A stretch of 64,000 nt of DNA. It comes from SIG299 sp964541485 (GTDB taxonomy: Bacteria; Bacillota; Clostridia; Lachnospirales; Lachnospiraceae). The stretch spans positions 62,001 to 126,000 of the forward strand of contig CAZIQL010000001.1 of assembly GCA_964541485.1 (NCBI GenBank), in the 5' to 3' direction. The first letter of the stretch is position 1; each line of letters begins with the position of its first letter. The translations under genes and the position numbers were made by a program. The notes under the pieces were generated by a model, which ran no database searches, was not told the origin of the DNA, and worked only from the letters and a program-made list of their open reading frames with translations. Of this stretch, positions 17,514 to 26,660 are shown one piece after another.

Positions 17514-18533
17514 ATGTTACAGATTGGTATTATTGGTGCCGGCCGTATCGGCAAAGTGCACAGCGAGAGTATTACTTACCATGTAAAGGATGCTGTTGTT
17601 GCAGCTATCGCAGATCCTTTTATGAATGACGAAACAAAGGCATGGGCTGAAAACCTTGGTATTCCTGCTATTTCTAAGGATTATCACGACATTTTAAATA
17701 ACCCTGCCATTGATGCTGTGCTCATCTGTTCTTCCACAGATACACACGCTGACATCTCTATTGAAGCAATCAAGGCAGGCAAGCATGTCTTCTGTGAAAA
17801 GCCAATTTCCCAGGATCTTGCTAAGATTAAGGAAGTTATGGAAACCTTAAAGGGCTCCAATGTAAAATATCAGGTTGGTTTCAACCGCAGATTTGACCAC
17901 AACTTTGAGGCAGTACGTGCCGCAGTAGCTGACGGAAAGATCGGCGATGTACATATCGTAAAGATTACCTCCCGTGACCCGGATGCTCCGCCATTAGAAT
18001 ACGTAAGAGTTTCCGGCGGTATGTTCCTTGACATGACCATCCATGATTTTGATATGGTACGTTACCTCTCCGGCAGCGATGTGGAAGAAATCTACGCAAA
18101 CGGTACCTGCCTTGTAAATCCTGCAATTAAGGACGAAGGCGACATCGATACCGCTATCATTACTATGAAGTTAAAGAACGGTGCACTTGCCGTTATCGAT
18201 AATTCCCGTAAGGCTGATTACGGCTACGACCAGAGAGCAGAAGTATTCGGCTCCAAGGGCCAGGTTGCTGTTACAAACGATGCAGGTTCCACTGCAGTCA
18301 TCAGCACAAATGCAGGCGTGACAGGCGAAAAGCCACTGTACTTCTTCTTAGAGCGTTATATGGCATCCTTCTCTAAAGAAGTTTCCTTATTCGTTCAGGC
18401 CTGCTTAAACGACACTGCTGTTCCGGTTGATATCAACGACGGTCTGCAGCCGGTACTCATTGCAAAGGCAGCTAAGAAGTCCTTAGACGAAGGTCGTCCG
18501 GTAAAGTTAGCTGAAATCCTTGCAGAGTTTTAA
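17514..18533 (+). CDS. iolG: Inositol 2-dehydrogenase (IolG)
   Basis: NAD-dependent oxidation of myo-inositol to 2-keto-myo-inositol, first step of the pathway. 339 residues, Gfo/Idh/MocA family: Rossmann GIIGAGRIGKVH at 4-15, CEKPIS with the catalytic Lys, and GGMFLDMTIHDFDMVRYL with the His/Asp pair. GAAGGA precedes the ATG. Divergent from the iol operon and under the same putative operator. Confidence 0.94.
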   Translation: MLQIGIIGAGRIGKVHSESITYHVKDAVVAAIADPFMNDETKAWAENLGIPAISKDYHDILNNPAIDAVLICSSTDTHADISIEAIKAGKHVFCEKPISQDLAKIKEVMETLKGSNVKYQVGFNRRFDHNFEAVRAAVADGKIGDVHIVKITSRDPDAPPLEYVRVSGGMFLDMTIHDFDMVRYLSGSDVEEIYANGTCLVNPAIKDEGDIDTAIITMKLKNGALAVIDNSRKADYGYDQRAEVFGSKGQVAVTNDAGSTAVISTNAGVTGEKPLYFFLERYMASFSKEVSLFVQACLNDTAVPVDINDGLQPVLIAKAAKKSLDEGRPVKLAEILAEF

Positions 18534-18569
18534 TTACTGCTAATTATCCTATATTTGTTATTCTCCTGG

Positions 18570-18613
18570 AGGAGTTATTTTAGAACATCGAAAGGTTTTC
18601 TAAGATGACTCCT
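18570..18613 (+). terminator. Hairpin downstream of iolG
   Basis: 16-base stem AGGAGTTATTTTAGAA / TTCTAAGATGACTCCT with two G-U pairs and a 12-base loop; the tail is pyrimidine-rich but not a clean T run. Probable terminator of iolG. Confidence 0.5.
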
Positions 18614-18656
18614 TCTCCCATTTCCTTTTGCCCTGTTCCATGTTTTGGAATGGATA

Positions 18657-18685
18657 TTGTTATTTTTTTTACTTTGTGATATACT
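18657..18685 (+). promoter_or_regulatory. Promoter of the small acidic protein gene
   Basis: TTGTTA, 17 bases, TATACT, about 75 bases before the ATG at 18761. Confidence 0.5.
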
Positions 18686-18760
18686 ATATGCAGATTTATT
18701 TTGATAAGGCTTTTTTAGCCTTGACTACTCATTCAATTTGTATAGGAGGAATAGGTTAAG

Positions 18761-19054
18761 ATGAAGAAATTTTTTAAATTCTTATGCGGTGCCGCTTCCG
18801 TTGCTGCTGTTGCTTTCGGTGCTTACTGCGTATATAAGAACGTAATTGCAGATGATGAAGATGACGATGATTTCGAAGATTGCTTTGAAGAAGATGATGC
18901 TGACGCTTCCGAAGAGAACCGTGAGTATGTTTCTATCAATATTACAGAAGACGCTCCGGCCGTAGACCTTGATGAGGAAGAGGAAGAAGTTGTTGTAAAA
19001 GAGGCTGAAGAAAATACAGAAGAAGTTGCCGAAGAAATCGCTAACGAAGAGTAA
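18761..19054 (+). CDS. Small acidic membrane-anchored protein, unknown function
   Basis: Not recognised. 97 residues. A basic N-terminus (MKKFFKFL) leads into one hydrophobic segment at about 9-30, then an extremely acidic tail: nearly half of residues 31-97 are Asp or Glu with almost no Lys or Arg. Looks like a single-pass or secreted acidic peptide. Strong AGGAGG 11 bases before ATG, its own promoter and a strong terminator (19093-19122) indicate a real, separately expressed gene. A role in cation binding or as an anti-basic-protein mimic would be guesswork. Confidence 0.8.
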   Translation: MKKFFKFLCGAASVAAVAFGAYCVYKNVIADDEDDDDFEDCFEEDDADASEENREYVSINITEDAPAVDLDEEEEEVVVKEAEENTEEVAEEIANEE

Positions 19055-19092
19055 AATTTCATTTTGAAGATTGTTAATTACTACAAAGACTA

Positions 19093-19122
19093 TCGCACAA
19101 CCAGTGTAAGCTGGTTGTGCGA
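19093..19122 (+). terminator. Terminator of the small acidic protein gene
   Basis: Perfect 12-base-pair stem TCGCACAACCAG / CTGGTTGTGCGA with a 6-base loop and a TTTTTT tail. Confidence 0.92.
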
Positions 19123-19182
19123 TTTTTTATTACTTGGAAGATTGTGCACTCCTTTAAACCTTAATACGTTTCAAACCACTCT

Positions 19183-19360
19183 GGGGCATATAGAATTTTT
19201 TTACCGTCCTATACCCCTCAAATTTCCGCAAATTCCCACAAACGCAAAAAAACGGGGCATTTGTAGAGCTTTCTTCTCTCCTATGCCCCATTTCCTTTAT
19301 TTTTCCTCAAAAAATATAACTCCTCGGGGCATAGGAAAACATTTTTTCTGTATATGCCCC
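19183..19360. repeat. Array A of GGGGCAT palindromes (three 35-36 base units)
   Basis: Three units at 19183-19217, 19254-19289 and 19326-19360. Each begins GGGGCAT(A), has a T-rich centre of about 15 bases and ends (TATA)TGCCCC or ATACCCC, so it can fold into a small hairpin. The two gaps are exactly 36 bases each. The six half-sites alternate in orientation every 34-37 bases. The same unit recurs at 44025-44181. It fills the 344-base gap between the small acidic gene and sdaAA together with the terminator at 19093. No coding potential seen. Confidence 0.8.
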
Positions 19361-19398
19361 ACAGATACAATATCATCCTAAAATCTCTTGACATTCCC

Positions 19399-20268
19399 CT
19401 ACGAAAAAATCTTCTTTGTAATTTCCTGCGCACTCTGCGTTGCCGCGATACCGCCCTGTGCGGTTTCACGAAGCTGTGGTGGCAGCATTCTGCCAACCTT
19501 GTACATCGACTCAATGACTTCATCCGGTGTTACCGGAAGCGTCATGCCTGCAAGTGCAAGGTCAATACAGGTAAGCGCATTCACTGTCTGGGATGCGTTT
19601 CTCTGTGCGCATGGCACCTGAACCAGCCCTGCAATCGGGTCACACACAAGTCCCATACAGTTCACAAGTGCAAGACATGCCGCCCAGACAGACTGCTCCG
19701 GTGTGCCGCCGCAGAGTTCTACGCCTGCCGCTGCTGCCATTGCCGCTGCCACACCACATTCTGCCTGACAACCGCCCTCAGCACCTGCCACAGTTGCATT
19801 TTTCATGATGACCGTTCCGATACCGGAGGTAGTAAGCAGCGCATTTAACATGGCTTCTTTTGAGATATTCTTAGCCTTTTCAATAGAAATGAGTACCGCC
19901 GGCACAATACCACACGCACCTGCCGTCGGTGCCGCACAGATTCGTCCCATGGAAGCATTCACTTCACTTCCGGAAAGAGCCATCGCCATTGCCGTGTTCA
20001 TAAAATCACCACATAATGTCTTTCCTTCCTGCGTATACGTATTCTGCTGCATTGCAATTCCGGTAATTAAATTCCCTGCCGTCGGAAGACTCTCATTCAG
20101 TGCTTTCACCGCTGCGCGCTCCATAACCTCGTAGCGTTCTTCCAGCCTTTGATACACTTCTTCCCTGCTGTAGCCGAACTGTTCCATTTCATTCTCCAGA
20201 ACAATTTCAGAAATCAGCACTTCTCTATCCTTACTTTGCTGTAATAAATCTTTTAAATTATGATACAT
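19399..20268 (-). CDS. sdaAA: L-serine dehydratase, alpha subunit
   Basis: Catalytic iron-sulfur subunit that deaminates L-serine to pyruvate and ammonia. 289 residues. Family phrases: GRICAAPTAGACGIVPAVL, SGIGTVIMKNATVAGAEGGCQAECG, and NCMGLVCDPIAGLVQVPC with the cysteines expected to hold the [4Fe-4S] cluster. Transcribed after sdaAB with a 16-base gap. Its 3' end faces repeat array A. Confidence 0.95.
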   Translation of the reverse strand: MYHNLKDLLQQSKDREVLISEIVLENEMEQFGYSREEVYQRLEERYEVMERAAVKALNESLPTAGNLITGIAMQQNTYTQEGKTLCGDFMNTAMAMALSGSEVNASMGRICAAPTAGACGIVPAVLISIEKAKNISKEAMLNALLTTSGIGTVIMKNATVAGAEGGCQAECGVAAAMAAAAGVELCGGTPEQSVWAACLALVNCMGLVCDPIAGLVQVPCAQRNASQTVNALTCIDLALAGMTLPVTPDEVIESMYKVGRMLPPQLRETAQGGIAATQSAQEITKKIFS

Positions 20269-20284
20269 ACAACTATCCTCTTCC

Positions 20285-20944
20285 CTAGTTAATCACCTTC
20301 ACGGTATGAATTTCTGCAATACCCTTTAACTCCTCCACAACCGCATCCGGAATATCCGAATCCGTCTCAATCACGCAACAAGCCATTGCACCCTTTTCCT
20401 GACGGTTTAACTTCATCGTAGCGATATTGATATCATTTGCCGCAAGTGTTCTGGTAATCTTATAAATCATGCCCTTGGCATCCTTGTGCATCACAAGAAG
20501 TGTTGTCATATTAAGCGACATCTCCAAAGCAAATCCGTCAATACTGCAAATTTTAATCTGACCTCCGCCGATGGAAGATCCGATAATCTCTCTCGTGGAG
20601 CCGTCCGTCATGGAAAATGACATGCACACCGTGTTTTCATGTGCACCACCAATTTCCGTTTCATAAAATGTATACGTGATGCCACGTTCTTTTGCCAGTG
20701 CAAACGCATCCTTTAATCTTTCATCATCCTGACGGAACCCCAGCACACCTGCCACCAGCGCGAGATCCGTACCATGTCCCTGATATGTTTTTGCAAAAGA
20801 ACCATGCAATCCAAAATCCACATGAGTAAATGGCTGTCCCACCAATTTCGCTGCCATTCTGCCAAGGCGCGCGGCACCTGCGGTATGGGAACTGGATGGA
20901 CCTACCATAATCGGTCCCACTGCTTCAAAAATACTGATTTCCAT
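20285..20944 (-). CDS. sdaAB: L-serine dehydratase, beta subunit
   Basis: Second subunit, 219 residues from the ATG at 20944, which has AAAGGA nine bases upstream; the longer frame to 21007 lacks both an ATG and a ribosome site. The N-terminus carries the SDH-beta domain (FEAVGPIMVGPSSSHTAGAARLG) and the C-terminus an ACT domain (about 148-219, TRTLAANDINIATMKLNRQE), usually linked to serine or metabolite sensing. Operon sdaAB-sdaAA. Confidence 0.95.
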   Translation of the reverse strand: MEISIFEAVGPIMVGPSSSHTAGAARLGRMAAKLVGQPFTHVDFGLHGSFAKTYQGHGTDLALVAGVLGFRQDDERLKDAFALAKERGITYTFYETEIGGAHENTVCMSFSMTDGSTREIIGSSIGGGQIKICSIDGFALEMSLNMTTLLVMHKDAKGMIYKITRTLAANDINIATMKLNRQEKGAMACCVIETDSDIPDAVVEELKGIAEIHTVKVIN

Positions 20945-21105
20945 GTTTTTGTCCTTTCTGATTTTATATATCAAATACTTTGTATCTTTCTTCTCTTTCT
21001 TCCACACCTAGCATACACGATTTTTGTCCTGCGGTCAAATGAATTTGCTCTTTGTGTTTTTGTGTGATATCATTTAAGTATCCTTAAAGAAAGGCCGTAA
21101 TACGC

Positions 21106-21942
21106 ATGGTAATTTTTGAACAAACAAGACAATACTCGTATCGTGATCCTGCCGCTTACTACGAAAACGGCACACTCTATTTATTTTATACATTAGTGGA
21201 AAACAAAGAAAACAACCAATATTTTTATGTTGCCATGAGTCAAAGCAACGATTTTCTCCACTGGAGCAAGCCCCAAATCCTTACCGAAAAGGATACCGAC
21301 AAAAACTTTTCCTCTCCCGGAAATATTATAAAACATCTGGGGGCTTATTATCTTTGCCTCCAAACCTATCCACGTAAGGAGAGTCAGATTTACGGCAATG
21401 AAAATTCCAGAGTCTTCACCATGAAAAGTACTGATTTGATCCACTGGGAAGAACCTGTTCTTTTAAAAGTCAAAGGTGAGATTCCGGAAGAAGAGATGGG
21501 AAGAATGATTGACCCTTATCTTTTAGAGGATGCAGATCGCTTTATCTGTTTTTTCAAACAAAACGGCGTATCCTTTAGCACATCCGATGATCTCATCCGC
21601 TGGACATTCCAAGGCTACACCGAATGCGGCGAAAATGTCTGTGTCATAAAAAGAGAGGACGAATATTTGATTTTCAATTCTCCTGAAAACGGAATCAACA
21701 TTCTCTCCACAAAAGATTTTAAAACCTTTACATCTCTGACCACACTTTATTTAAATCAACAAAACAAGCCATGGGCAAAAGACAGAATTACAGCCGGCTT
21801 CGTATTGGAACTGAATACCGGCTGCATTCCTTATCGTTATGCTATGTTTTATCATGGAGATAATGAAGATGAGTATCTCTTCGGTGCTACTCTTGCTGTC
21901 GCTTTTAGCAATAACTTAGAGATCTGGTTTGACGAGATTTAA
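21106..21942 (+). CDS. GH43-like five-bladed beta-propeller protein
   Basis: 278 residues, cytoplasmic (no signal). Repeated propeller phrases: YRDPAAYYENGTLYLFYT, SNDFLHWSKP, STDLIHWEEP, SDDLIRWTFQG, and a central MIDPYLLED. These are typical of GH43 and related (GH32, GH130) furanosidase-type folds; catalytic residues cannot be assigned with certainty. It converges with the GH4 gene and the two overlap by 4 bases at the stops. Likely works on arabinose- or xylose-containing side chains, given the adjacent GH4 and GH28 genes, but this is inference. Confidence 0.7.
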   Translation: MVIFEQTRQYSYRDPAAYYENGTLYLFYTLVENKENNQYFYVAMSQSNDFLHWSKPQILTEKDTDKNFSSPGNIIKHLGAYYLCLQTYPRKESQIYGNENSRVFTMKSTDLIHWEEPVLLKVKGEIPEEEMGRMIDPYLLEDADRFICFFKQNGVSFSTSDDLIRWTFQGYTECGENVCVIKREDEYLIFNSPENGINILSTKDFKTFTSLTTLYLNQQNKPWAKDRITAGFVLELNTGCIPYRYAMFYHGDNEDEYLFGATLAVAFSNNLEIWFDEI

Positions 21943-23258
21943 TGATACTTTGGCAGATAGTCGCCATGTGCTTCAATCAAGTCATCTACCATAGCCTTGA
22001 TGGTATCAATATCCAATTCGCTTCCCGTGTGCGGATCTAACATTGCAGCCTGATAAATATGCTCTTTCTTTCGAGTACGCGCTGCCTCTATTGTCAGCAG
22101 TTGCACGTTAATATTCGTCATATTCATGGCTGCACACTGCACCGGAAGAGCCCCCACATGGCATGGATGTATTCCATATCCATTCACCAGGCAAGGCACT
22201 TCAACACAGGCTTCTTCCGGAAGATTTGAAATCAGATGTCCGGTATTTAATACATTACCCCCTATCTCGTATGGGACGCCTGTTACACACGCTTCCATGA
22301 TTCTGGAAGCATATTCTTTGGAACGTTCGTGATTCTTTACTCCGTTTTCCAGCATTTCCGTATACTCTTTCTTCCATCTTGCAATCTGGTCCACACAGCG
22401 ACGAGGATACTCATCAAGAGGAATGTTATAGCGTTCTATGAGTTCCGGATATTTGCTCTTGATATAAAACATATTATACTCTGCATTATGTTCACTGGAC
22501 TCCGTGCAATAATAACCAAAATGATTGATATAATCGAGACGTACCTTATTTTTAAAATCCGGGGCTGCCATTTTTTCAGCCACACGCGCTTTTATCTCCG
22601 GATAAAGGTCAACTCCGTTCTTATCCTTTATTTCCAACAGCCATGCCATATGATTGATTCCGGCAATTAACTCCTTGCGACCTTCCAACTTGTCCTCCAT
22701 CCCTAAGTCCTTTAACAATCCCGAAGAACAAACCTGAACACTGTGACAAAGTCCCACTGTTTTAATCCCGGTATATCTTTGCATGTACCCGGAAAGCATC
22801 GCCATAGGATTTGTATAATTGAGGAAAAGCGCATCCGGACACACTTCTTCCATGTCCCTTGCAAAGTCAGCCATAACCGGTATCGTACGCAATGCGCGCA
22901 TGATTCCGCCAATCCCTAACGTATCTGCAATTGTCTGTCTCAGACCATATTTCTTCGGCACTTCAAAGTCAATGATGGTACATGGATCATATAATCCTAC
23001 CTGAATAGCGTTAATAACAAAATTCGCATTTCTTAACGCATCTTTGCGATTTTCCACCCCGAGATAGCATTCTATTTTTCCATATCCACCTTTTGTCTGG
23101 CGTATAGCCTCTAAAATCACCTTGCTCTCTTGCAACCGCTCCCCGTCAATGTCATACAAAGCAAAAACGCTGTCTCTCAAGGCTTCAGAGCACATGCAAT
23201 CTCCAATCACATTCCGTGCGAACACGGTGCTTCCTGCTCCCATAAACGTAATTTTCAT
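21939..23258 (-). CDS. GH4 alpha-galactosidase/related glycosidase
   Basis: NAD- and metal-dependent glycosidase that uses a redox-elimination mechanism. 439 residues. N-terminal NAD site MKITFMGAGSTVFARN, conserved LNYTNPMAM at 146-154, and metal-binding Cys171-His172 in the motif CHSVQ. In this family CHSV is associated with alpha-galactosidase (MelA) and other variants with alpha-glucosidase or uronidases; specificity is therefore probable, not proven, and an alpha-galacturonidase is possible next to a polygalacturonase. Second gene of a GH28-GH4 operon, 18 bases after it. Confidence 0.88.
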   Translation of the reverse strand: MKITFMGAGSTVFARNVIGDCMCSEALRDSVFALYDIDGERLQESKVILEAIRQTKGGYGKIECYLGVENRKDALRNANFVINAIQVGLYDPCTIIDFEVPKKYGLRQTIADTLGIGGIMRALRTIPVMADFARDMEEVCPDALFLNYTNPMAMLSGYMQRYTGIKTVGLCHSVQVCSSGLLKDLGMEDKLEGRKELIAGINHMAWLLEIKDKNGVDLYPEIKARVAEKMAAPDFKNKVRLDYINHFGYYCTESSEHNAEYNMFYIKSKYPELIERYNIPLDEYPRRCVDQIARWKKEYTEMLENGVKNHERSKEYASRIMEACVTGVPYEIGGNVLNTGHLISNLPEEACVEVPCLVNGYGIHPCHVGALPVQCAAMNMTNINVQLLTIEAARTRKKEHIYQAAMLDPHTGSELDIDTIKAMVDDLIEAHGDYLPKYH

Positions 23259-23276
23259 CTGTCTACCTCCTTGTCA

Positions 23277-24854
23277 TTATTGCACATCATAATATTTTAT
23301 TTTTTCTCTTGTATTACAGCTTCTTGGCTCTACATGAATCCGTTCCAATGCAAGTCCGTCCACATGTCTTGCCCAGATTCCGTATGCATCCACATCGCCA
23401 TGGGCATTGCTTTCCGGATAGTCATGCAAAAATTCATCAAATGTTTCAGGCACCGCCACAACCTCCTGATTGTCACGATATGCTACGTTAAAATCACGCA
23501 CTATCACGTTTGTTACCGCCCTGCGTACCTTCGTGCCATCATTTTTCTCTGCTTCATAACCGGTAATGATACTCGGCACTTCGGCATCAACTGCTTTAAT
23601 ATTCTCTATCGTGATATTGCTGATGCTGCCGCCCCAGAACCTGTTTGCTCCAACTTCGTCTGTATACGGATCTTTATATCGGTTTCTCTTATTCAGACAG
23701 ATATAAAGAGGACAGACAATCTTGTCCATCGTAATATTTCTCACGATTACATCCTTGACATTCGTTCCGTCACAGGACTCAATCGAAATACCGGATACCG
23801 ACCCCGGATAAATATCCGGCATACAGAAATGACAGTCTTCCACGAGAACATCTGAAATATCATTTCCCGTCTCCGTCCCGATTTTAAATGCATTCATTAC
23901 AGTAATTACAGCACAATCCTTCACTCTGATATGTTCCATGGCACGTTCTGTGTCCATTGGATTTTTCAGCACAATTCCATCATCGGCACAGGAAACGAGG
24001 CAATGTTCTATGGACACATTGCTACTTCCTGTAACATCAATGCCATCGGTGTTCGCCACATGACGGTTATCATCAATAACCATGTTCTTTATCACGATGT
24101 CACTGCTACAGTCCAAATTCAATGTCCATGCCATGGAATCGTGTAAAATAATATTGTCAAATACAATATTCCGGCTTTCCTTTACCCATACAAGGCAGGC
24201 CGGGCGGCGAAGATTTTCTTTGCCTTCCTTATACTTATCCTCTGAATAACGAATCCTCTGACGATAAAAATATCTTATTGTCCCAGGAACTGTATTAATC
24301 TCCTTTTTCTGATCGCGTCTTGGTAGTGCAGTCACAGCAAAAGGAGTCAGACTCGGCAACTCTCTCGGCTCATGCACAAACCACTCTCCGTTCCCACTGA
24401 TTCTGCCGCCACCGGTGACCCGAACATTCTGCGCATTACGAATTCGGACAAAAACGCCATGATCCGGCTTGTTATCCTCATGCTCAAACAGTTCCCTGCC
24501 CGGTCCGATCAACCTATCGACATTTTTTGCTGCTACAATCTCCGAATCTGCTGCAATAAACAACGTTGTATTCGATGGAATCCACACGGTTCCCATCAGA
24601 TAAGAACCGCCCGCCACAAGAATTGTCCCACCGCCCTGTTCTTCACATGCCTTTGCAGCCAGCCAGAATGCTTCCGTATTCAGGCGGTTTTCTTCTGCCA
24701 CAGCGCCAAAATCGCGAATATCAAAAACCCTTTCCCCTCTTGGCACCAGCTGGTCCTTATTGATATATTGTTCAAACGGCAAGGCCTCATAATAATCCCC
24801 CGGATAGACATTTCCCAAACCAGAATATGTAGGGATATCATACTCCACTCTCAT
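23277..24854 (-). CDS. GH28 polygalacturonase-type hydrolase
   Basis: Right-handed beta-helix glycosidase, 525 residues from the ATG at 24854, which has AAGGAGG at proper distance; the longer frame to 24896 does not. No signal peptide, so it would act inside the cell on imported oligogalacturonides. N-terminal pectate-lyase-3-like motif (FDIRDFGAVAEENRLNT), then the GH28 active-site motifs NTDGID at 268-273 and ADDGI at 290-294. First gene of an operon with GH4. Together with the GH105-importer operon at the left edge it indicates pectin use. Confidence 0.88.
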   Translation of the reverse strand: MRVEYDIPTYSGLGNVYPGDYYEALPFEQYINKDQLVPRGERVFDIRDFGAVAEENRLNTEAFWLAAKACEEQGGGTILVAGGSYLMGTVWIPSNTTLFIAADSEIVAAKNVDRLIGPGRELFEHEDNKPDHGVFVRIRNAQNVRVTGGGRISGNGEWFVHEPRELPSLTPFAVTALPRRDQKKEINTVPGTIRYFYRQRIRYSEDKYKEGKENLRRPACLVWVKESRNIVFDNIILHDSMAWTLNLDCSSDIVIKNMVIDDNRHVANTDGIDVTGSSNVSIEHCLVSCADDGIVLKNPMDTERAMEHIRVKDCAVITVMNAFKIGTETGNDISDVLVEDCHFCMPDIYPGSVSGISIESCDGTNVKDVIVRNITMDKIVCPLYICLNKRNRYKDPYTDEVGANRFWGGSISNITIENIKAVDAEVPSIITGYEAEKNDGTKVRRAVTNVIVRDFNVAYRDNQEVVAVPETFDEFLHDYPESNAHGDVDAYGIWARHVDGLALERIHVEPRSCNTREKIKYYDVQ

Positions 24855-24930
24855 CCTTATTTCCTCCTTTTTTATCCTCTTATACCAATCATACACCCAA
24901 TGCCTTTCCTATACAAGTGCAATCCAATCC

Positions 24931-24959
24931 TTGCCACCGGTAAAAAGTTATGCTATAAT
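24931..24959 (+). promoter_or_regulatory. Promoter of prfC
   Basis: TTGCCA, 17 bases, TATAAT with an upstream TG (TGCTATAAT). Confidence 0.7.
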
Positions 24960-25029
24960 GACCTAGTTTGCTAAGAAAACAAAAATTGCACAAATTAACA
25001 ATATATTTCATTCATTTATGGAGGACCTT

Positions 25030-26619
25030 ATGGGACAATACGCAGAAGAAATTAACAAGCGTCGTACCTTTGCCATCATCTCTCACCCGGATGCCGGTAA
25101 AACGACATTAACCGAAAAATTGTTATTATACGGAGGCGCCATCAATCTGGCAGGCTCCGTTAAAGCCAAAAAGACCGCAAAGCATGCGGTATCTGACTGG
25201 ATGGAAATCGAAAAGGAACGTGGTATTTCCGTTACCTCTTCCGTTATGCAGTTTAACTATGACGGCTACTGCATCAACATCCTGGATACCCCGGGACATC
25301 AGGACTTCTCAGAAGACACCTATCGTACCTTAATGGCAGCCGACTCCGCGGTCATGGTCATCGACGCATCAAAGGGTGTTGAGGCACAGACCATTAAGCT
25401 TTTCAAGGTTTGTGTGATGCGCCATATCCCGATTTTTACTTTTGTCAACAAACTAGACCGCGAGGCCAGAAATACATTTGAATTGCTGGATGAAATCGAG
25501 AGCGTCCTTGGCATCCAGACCTGTCCGGTCAACTGGCCAATCGGCTCCGGAAAAAATTTCCGTGGTGTGTATGACAGAAATACCAAAAAGATTACCCGTT
25601 TCTTTGCTGCTAACAGCGGTCAGACCGAGGTAGAGACCGTAGAGGCAGAGCTTGGCGATGCGAACTTAGACGAGCTCATCGGCAGGGAAAACCATCAGAA
25701 TCTGGTGGATGAAATCGACCTTCTTGGCGGTGCCGGAAGTGAATTTGATATGGACCTTGTGAGTGCAGGCGAACTTACCCCCGTGTTCTTTGGTTCTGCG
25801 TTGACAAACTTTGGCGTACAGACCTTCTTAGAGCACTTCCTTAAGATGACTTCCACTCCTCTTCCTCGCAAATCAAACGAAGGCATCATCGACCCGGTAG
25901 AAAATGACTTCTCCGCGTTTGTATTTAAGATCCAGGCGAACATGAATAAAGCGCACCGCGACCGTATCGCCTTCATGCGCATCTGTTCCGGACGTTTTGA
26001 AGCAGGCATGGAGGTCAACCATATACAGGGTGGTAAAAAAATCCGTCTTTCCCAGCCTCAGCAGATGATGGCACAGGAAAGAAAAATTGTAGAAGAGGCG
26101 TATGCCGGTGACATTATCGGTGTATTTGATCCCGGTATTTTCTCTATAGGCGATACCATCTGCATGCCGGGAAACAAGTTCCGGTATGAAGGAATTCCTA
26201 CTTTCGCACCGGAGCACTTTGCAAAGGTCCGTCAGGTCGATACCATGAAGCGTAAGCAGTTCATCAAGGGTATCAGCCAGATCGCGCAGGAAGGTGCCAT
26301 CCAGATTTTCCAGGAGTTCAATACCGGTATGGAGGAAATCATTGTCGGCGTGGTTGGTGTACTCCAGTTTGACGTATTAAAATTCCGTCTGGAATCCGAA
26401 TACGGTGTGGAAATCCGCATGGACCAGCTGCCGTATGAGTATATTCGCTGGATTGAAAACAAGGACATCGATGTAGCATCCTTAAATGTCACCTCCGATA
26501 CAAAGAAAATCAAAGACTTAAAGGACCGCCCGCTCCTTCTGTTCACTCACGAGTGGAGCATCCGTACCGTACAGGAGAGAAACAAACAGCTTGTATTGTC
26601 TGAGTTCGGACACGAATAA
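25030..26619 (+). CDS. prfC: Peptide chain release factor 3
   Basis: Translational GTPase that recycles RF1/RF2 from the ribosome. 529 residues from the ATG at 25030: GGAGG lies five bases before it, while the in-frame ATG at 25018 has no ribosome site and itself overlaps that GGAGG. G-motifs: SHPDAGKTTL, DTPGHQDFSEDTYRTL, NKLD; C-terminal RF3 domains follow without gaps. Monocistronic, with promoter at 24931 and terminator at 26625. Confidence 0.96.
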   Translation: MGQYAEEINKRRTFAIISHPDAGKTTLTEKLLLYGGAINLAGSVKAKKTAKHAVSDWMEIEKERGISVTSSVMQFNYDGYCINILDTPGHQDFSEDTYRTLMAADSAVMVIDASKGVEAQTIKLFKVCVMRHIPIFTFVNKLDREARNTFELLDEIESVLGIQTCPVNWPIGSGKNFRGVYDRNTKKITRFFAANSGQTEVETVEAELGDANLDELIGRENHQNLVDEIDLLGGAGSEFDMDLVSAGELTPVFFGSALTNFGVQTFLEHFLKMTSTPLPRKSNEGIIDPVENDFSAFVFKIQANMNKAHRDRIAFMRICSGRFEAGMEVNHIQGGKKIRLSQPQQMMAQERKIVEEAYAGDIIGVFDPGIFSIGDTICMPGNKFRYEGIPTFAPEHFAKVRQVDTMKRKQFIKGISQIAQEGAIQIFQEFNTGMEEIIVGVVGVLQFDVLKFRLESEYGVEIRMDQLPYEYIRWIENKDIDVASLNVTSDTKKIKDLKDRPLLLFTHEWSIRTVQERNKQLVLSEFGHE

Positions 26620-26624
26620 AATAT

Positions 26625-26655
26625 CTCCCGGGACTTTCACCGAAGTTCCCGGGAG
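26625..26655. terminator. Bidirectional terminator between prfC and the GGDEF gene
   Basis: Stem CTCCCGGGACTT / AAGTTCCCGGGAG with a single bulged T; T-rich on both sides (TAATTTTA to the right, ATATTTTA on the minus strand). Confidence 0.75.
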
Positions 26656-26660
26656 TAATT

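Noticed and set aside
18823..19062. Ser-rich frame on the minus strand
   Set aside because: Antisense shadow of the Asp/Glu-rich tail of the small acidic protein.
19183..19360. CRISPR-like array (35-base repeats with 36-base gaps)
   Set aside because: Only the ends of the units are conserved, the units are palindromic with variable centres, only three copies occur per locus, and no cas gene is near either array.
23130..23855. 241-codon plus-strand frame across GH4 and GH28 genes
   Set aside because: It spans the junction of two conserved minus-strand genes and encodes no recognisable motif.
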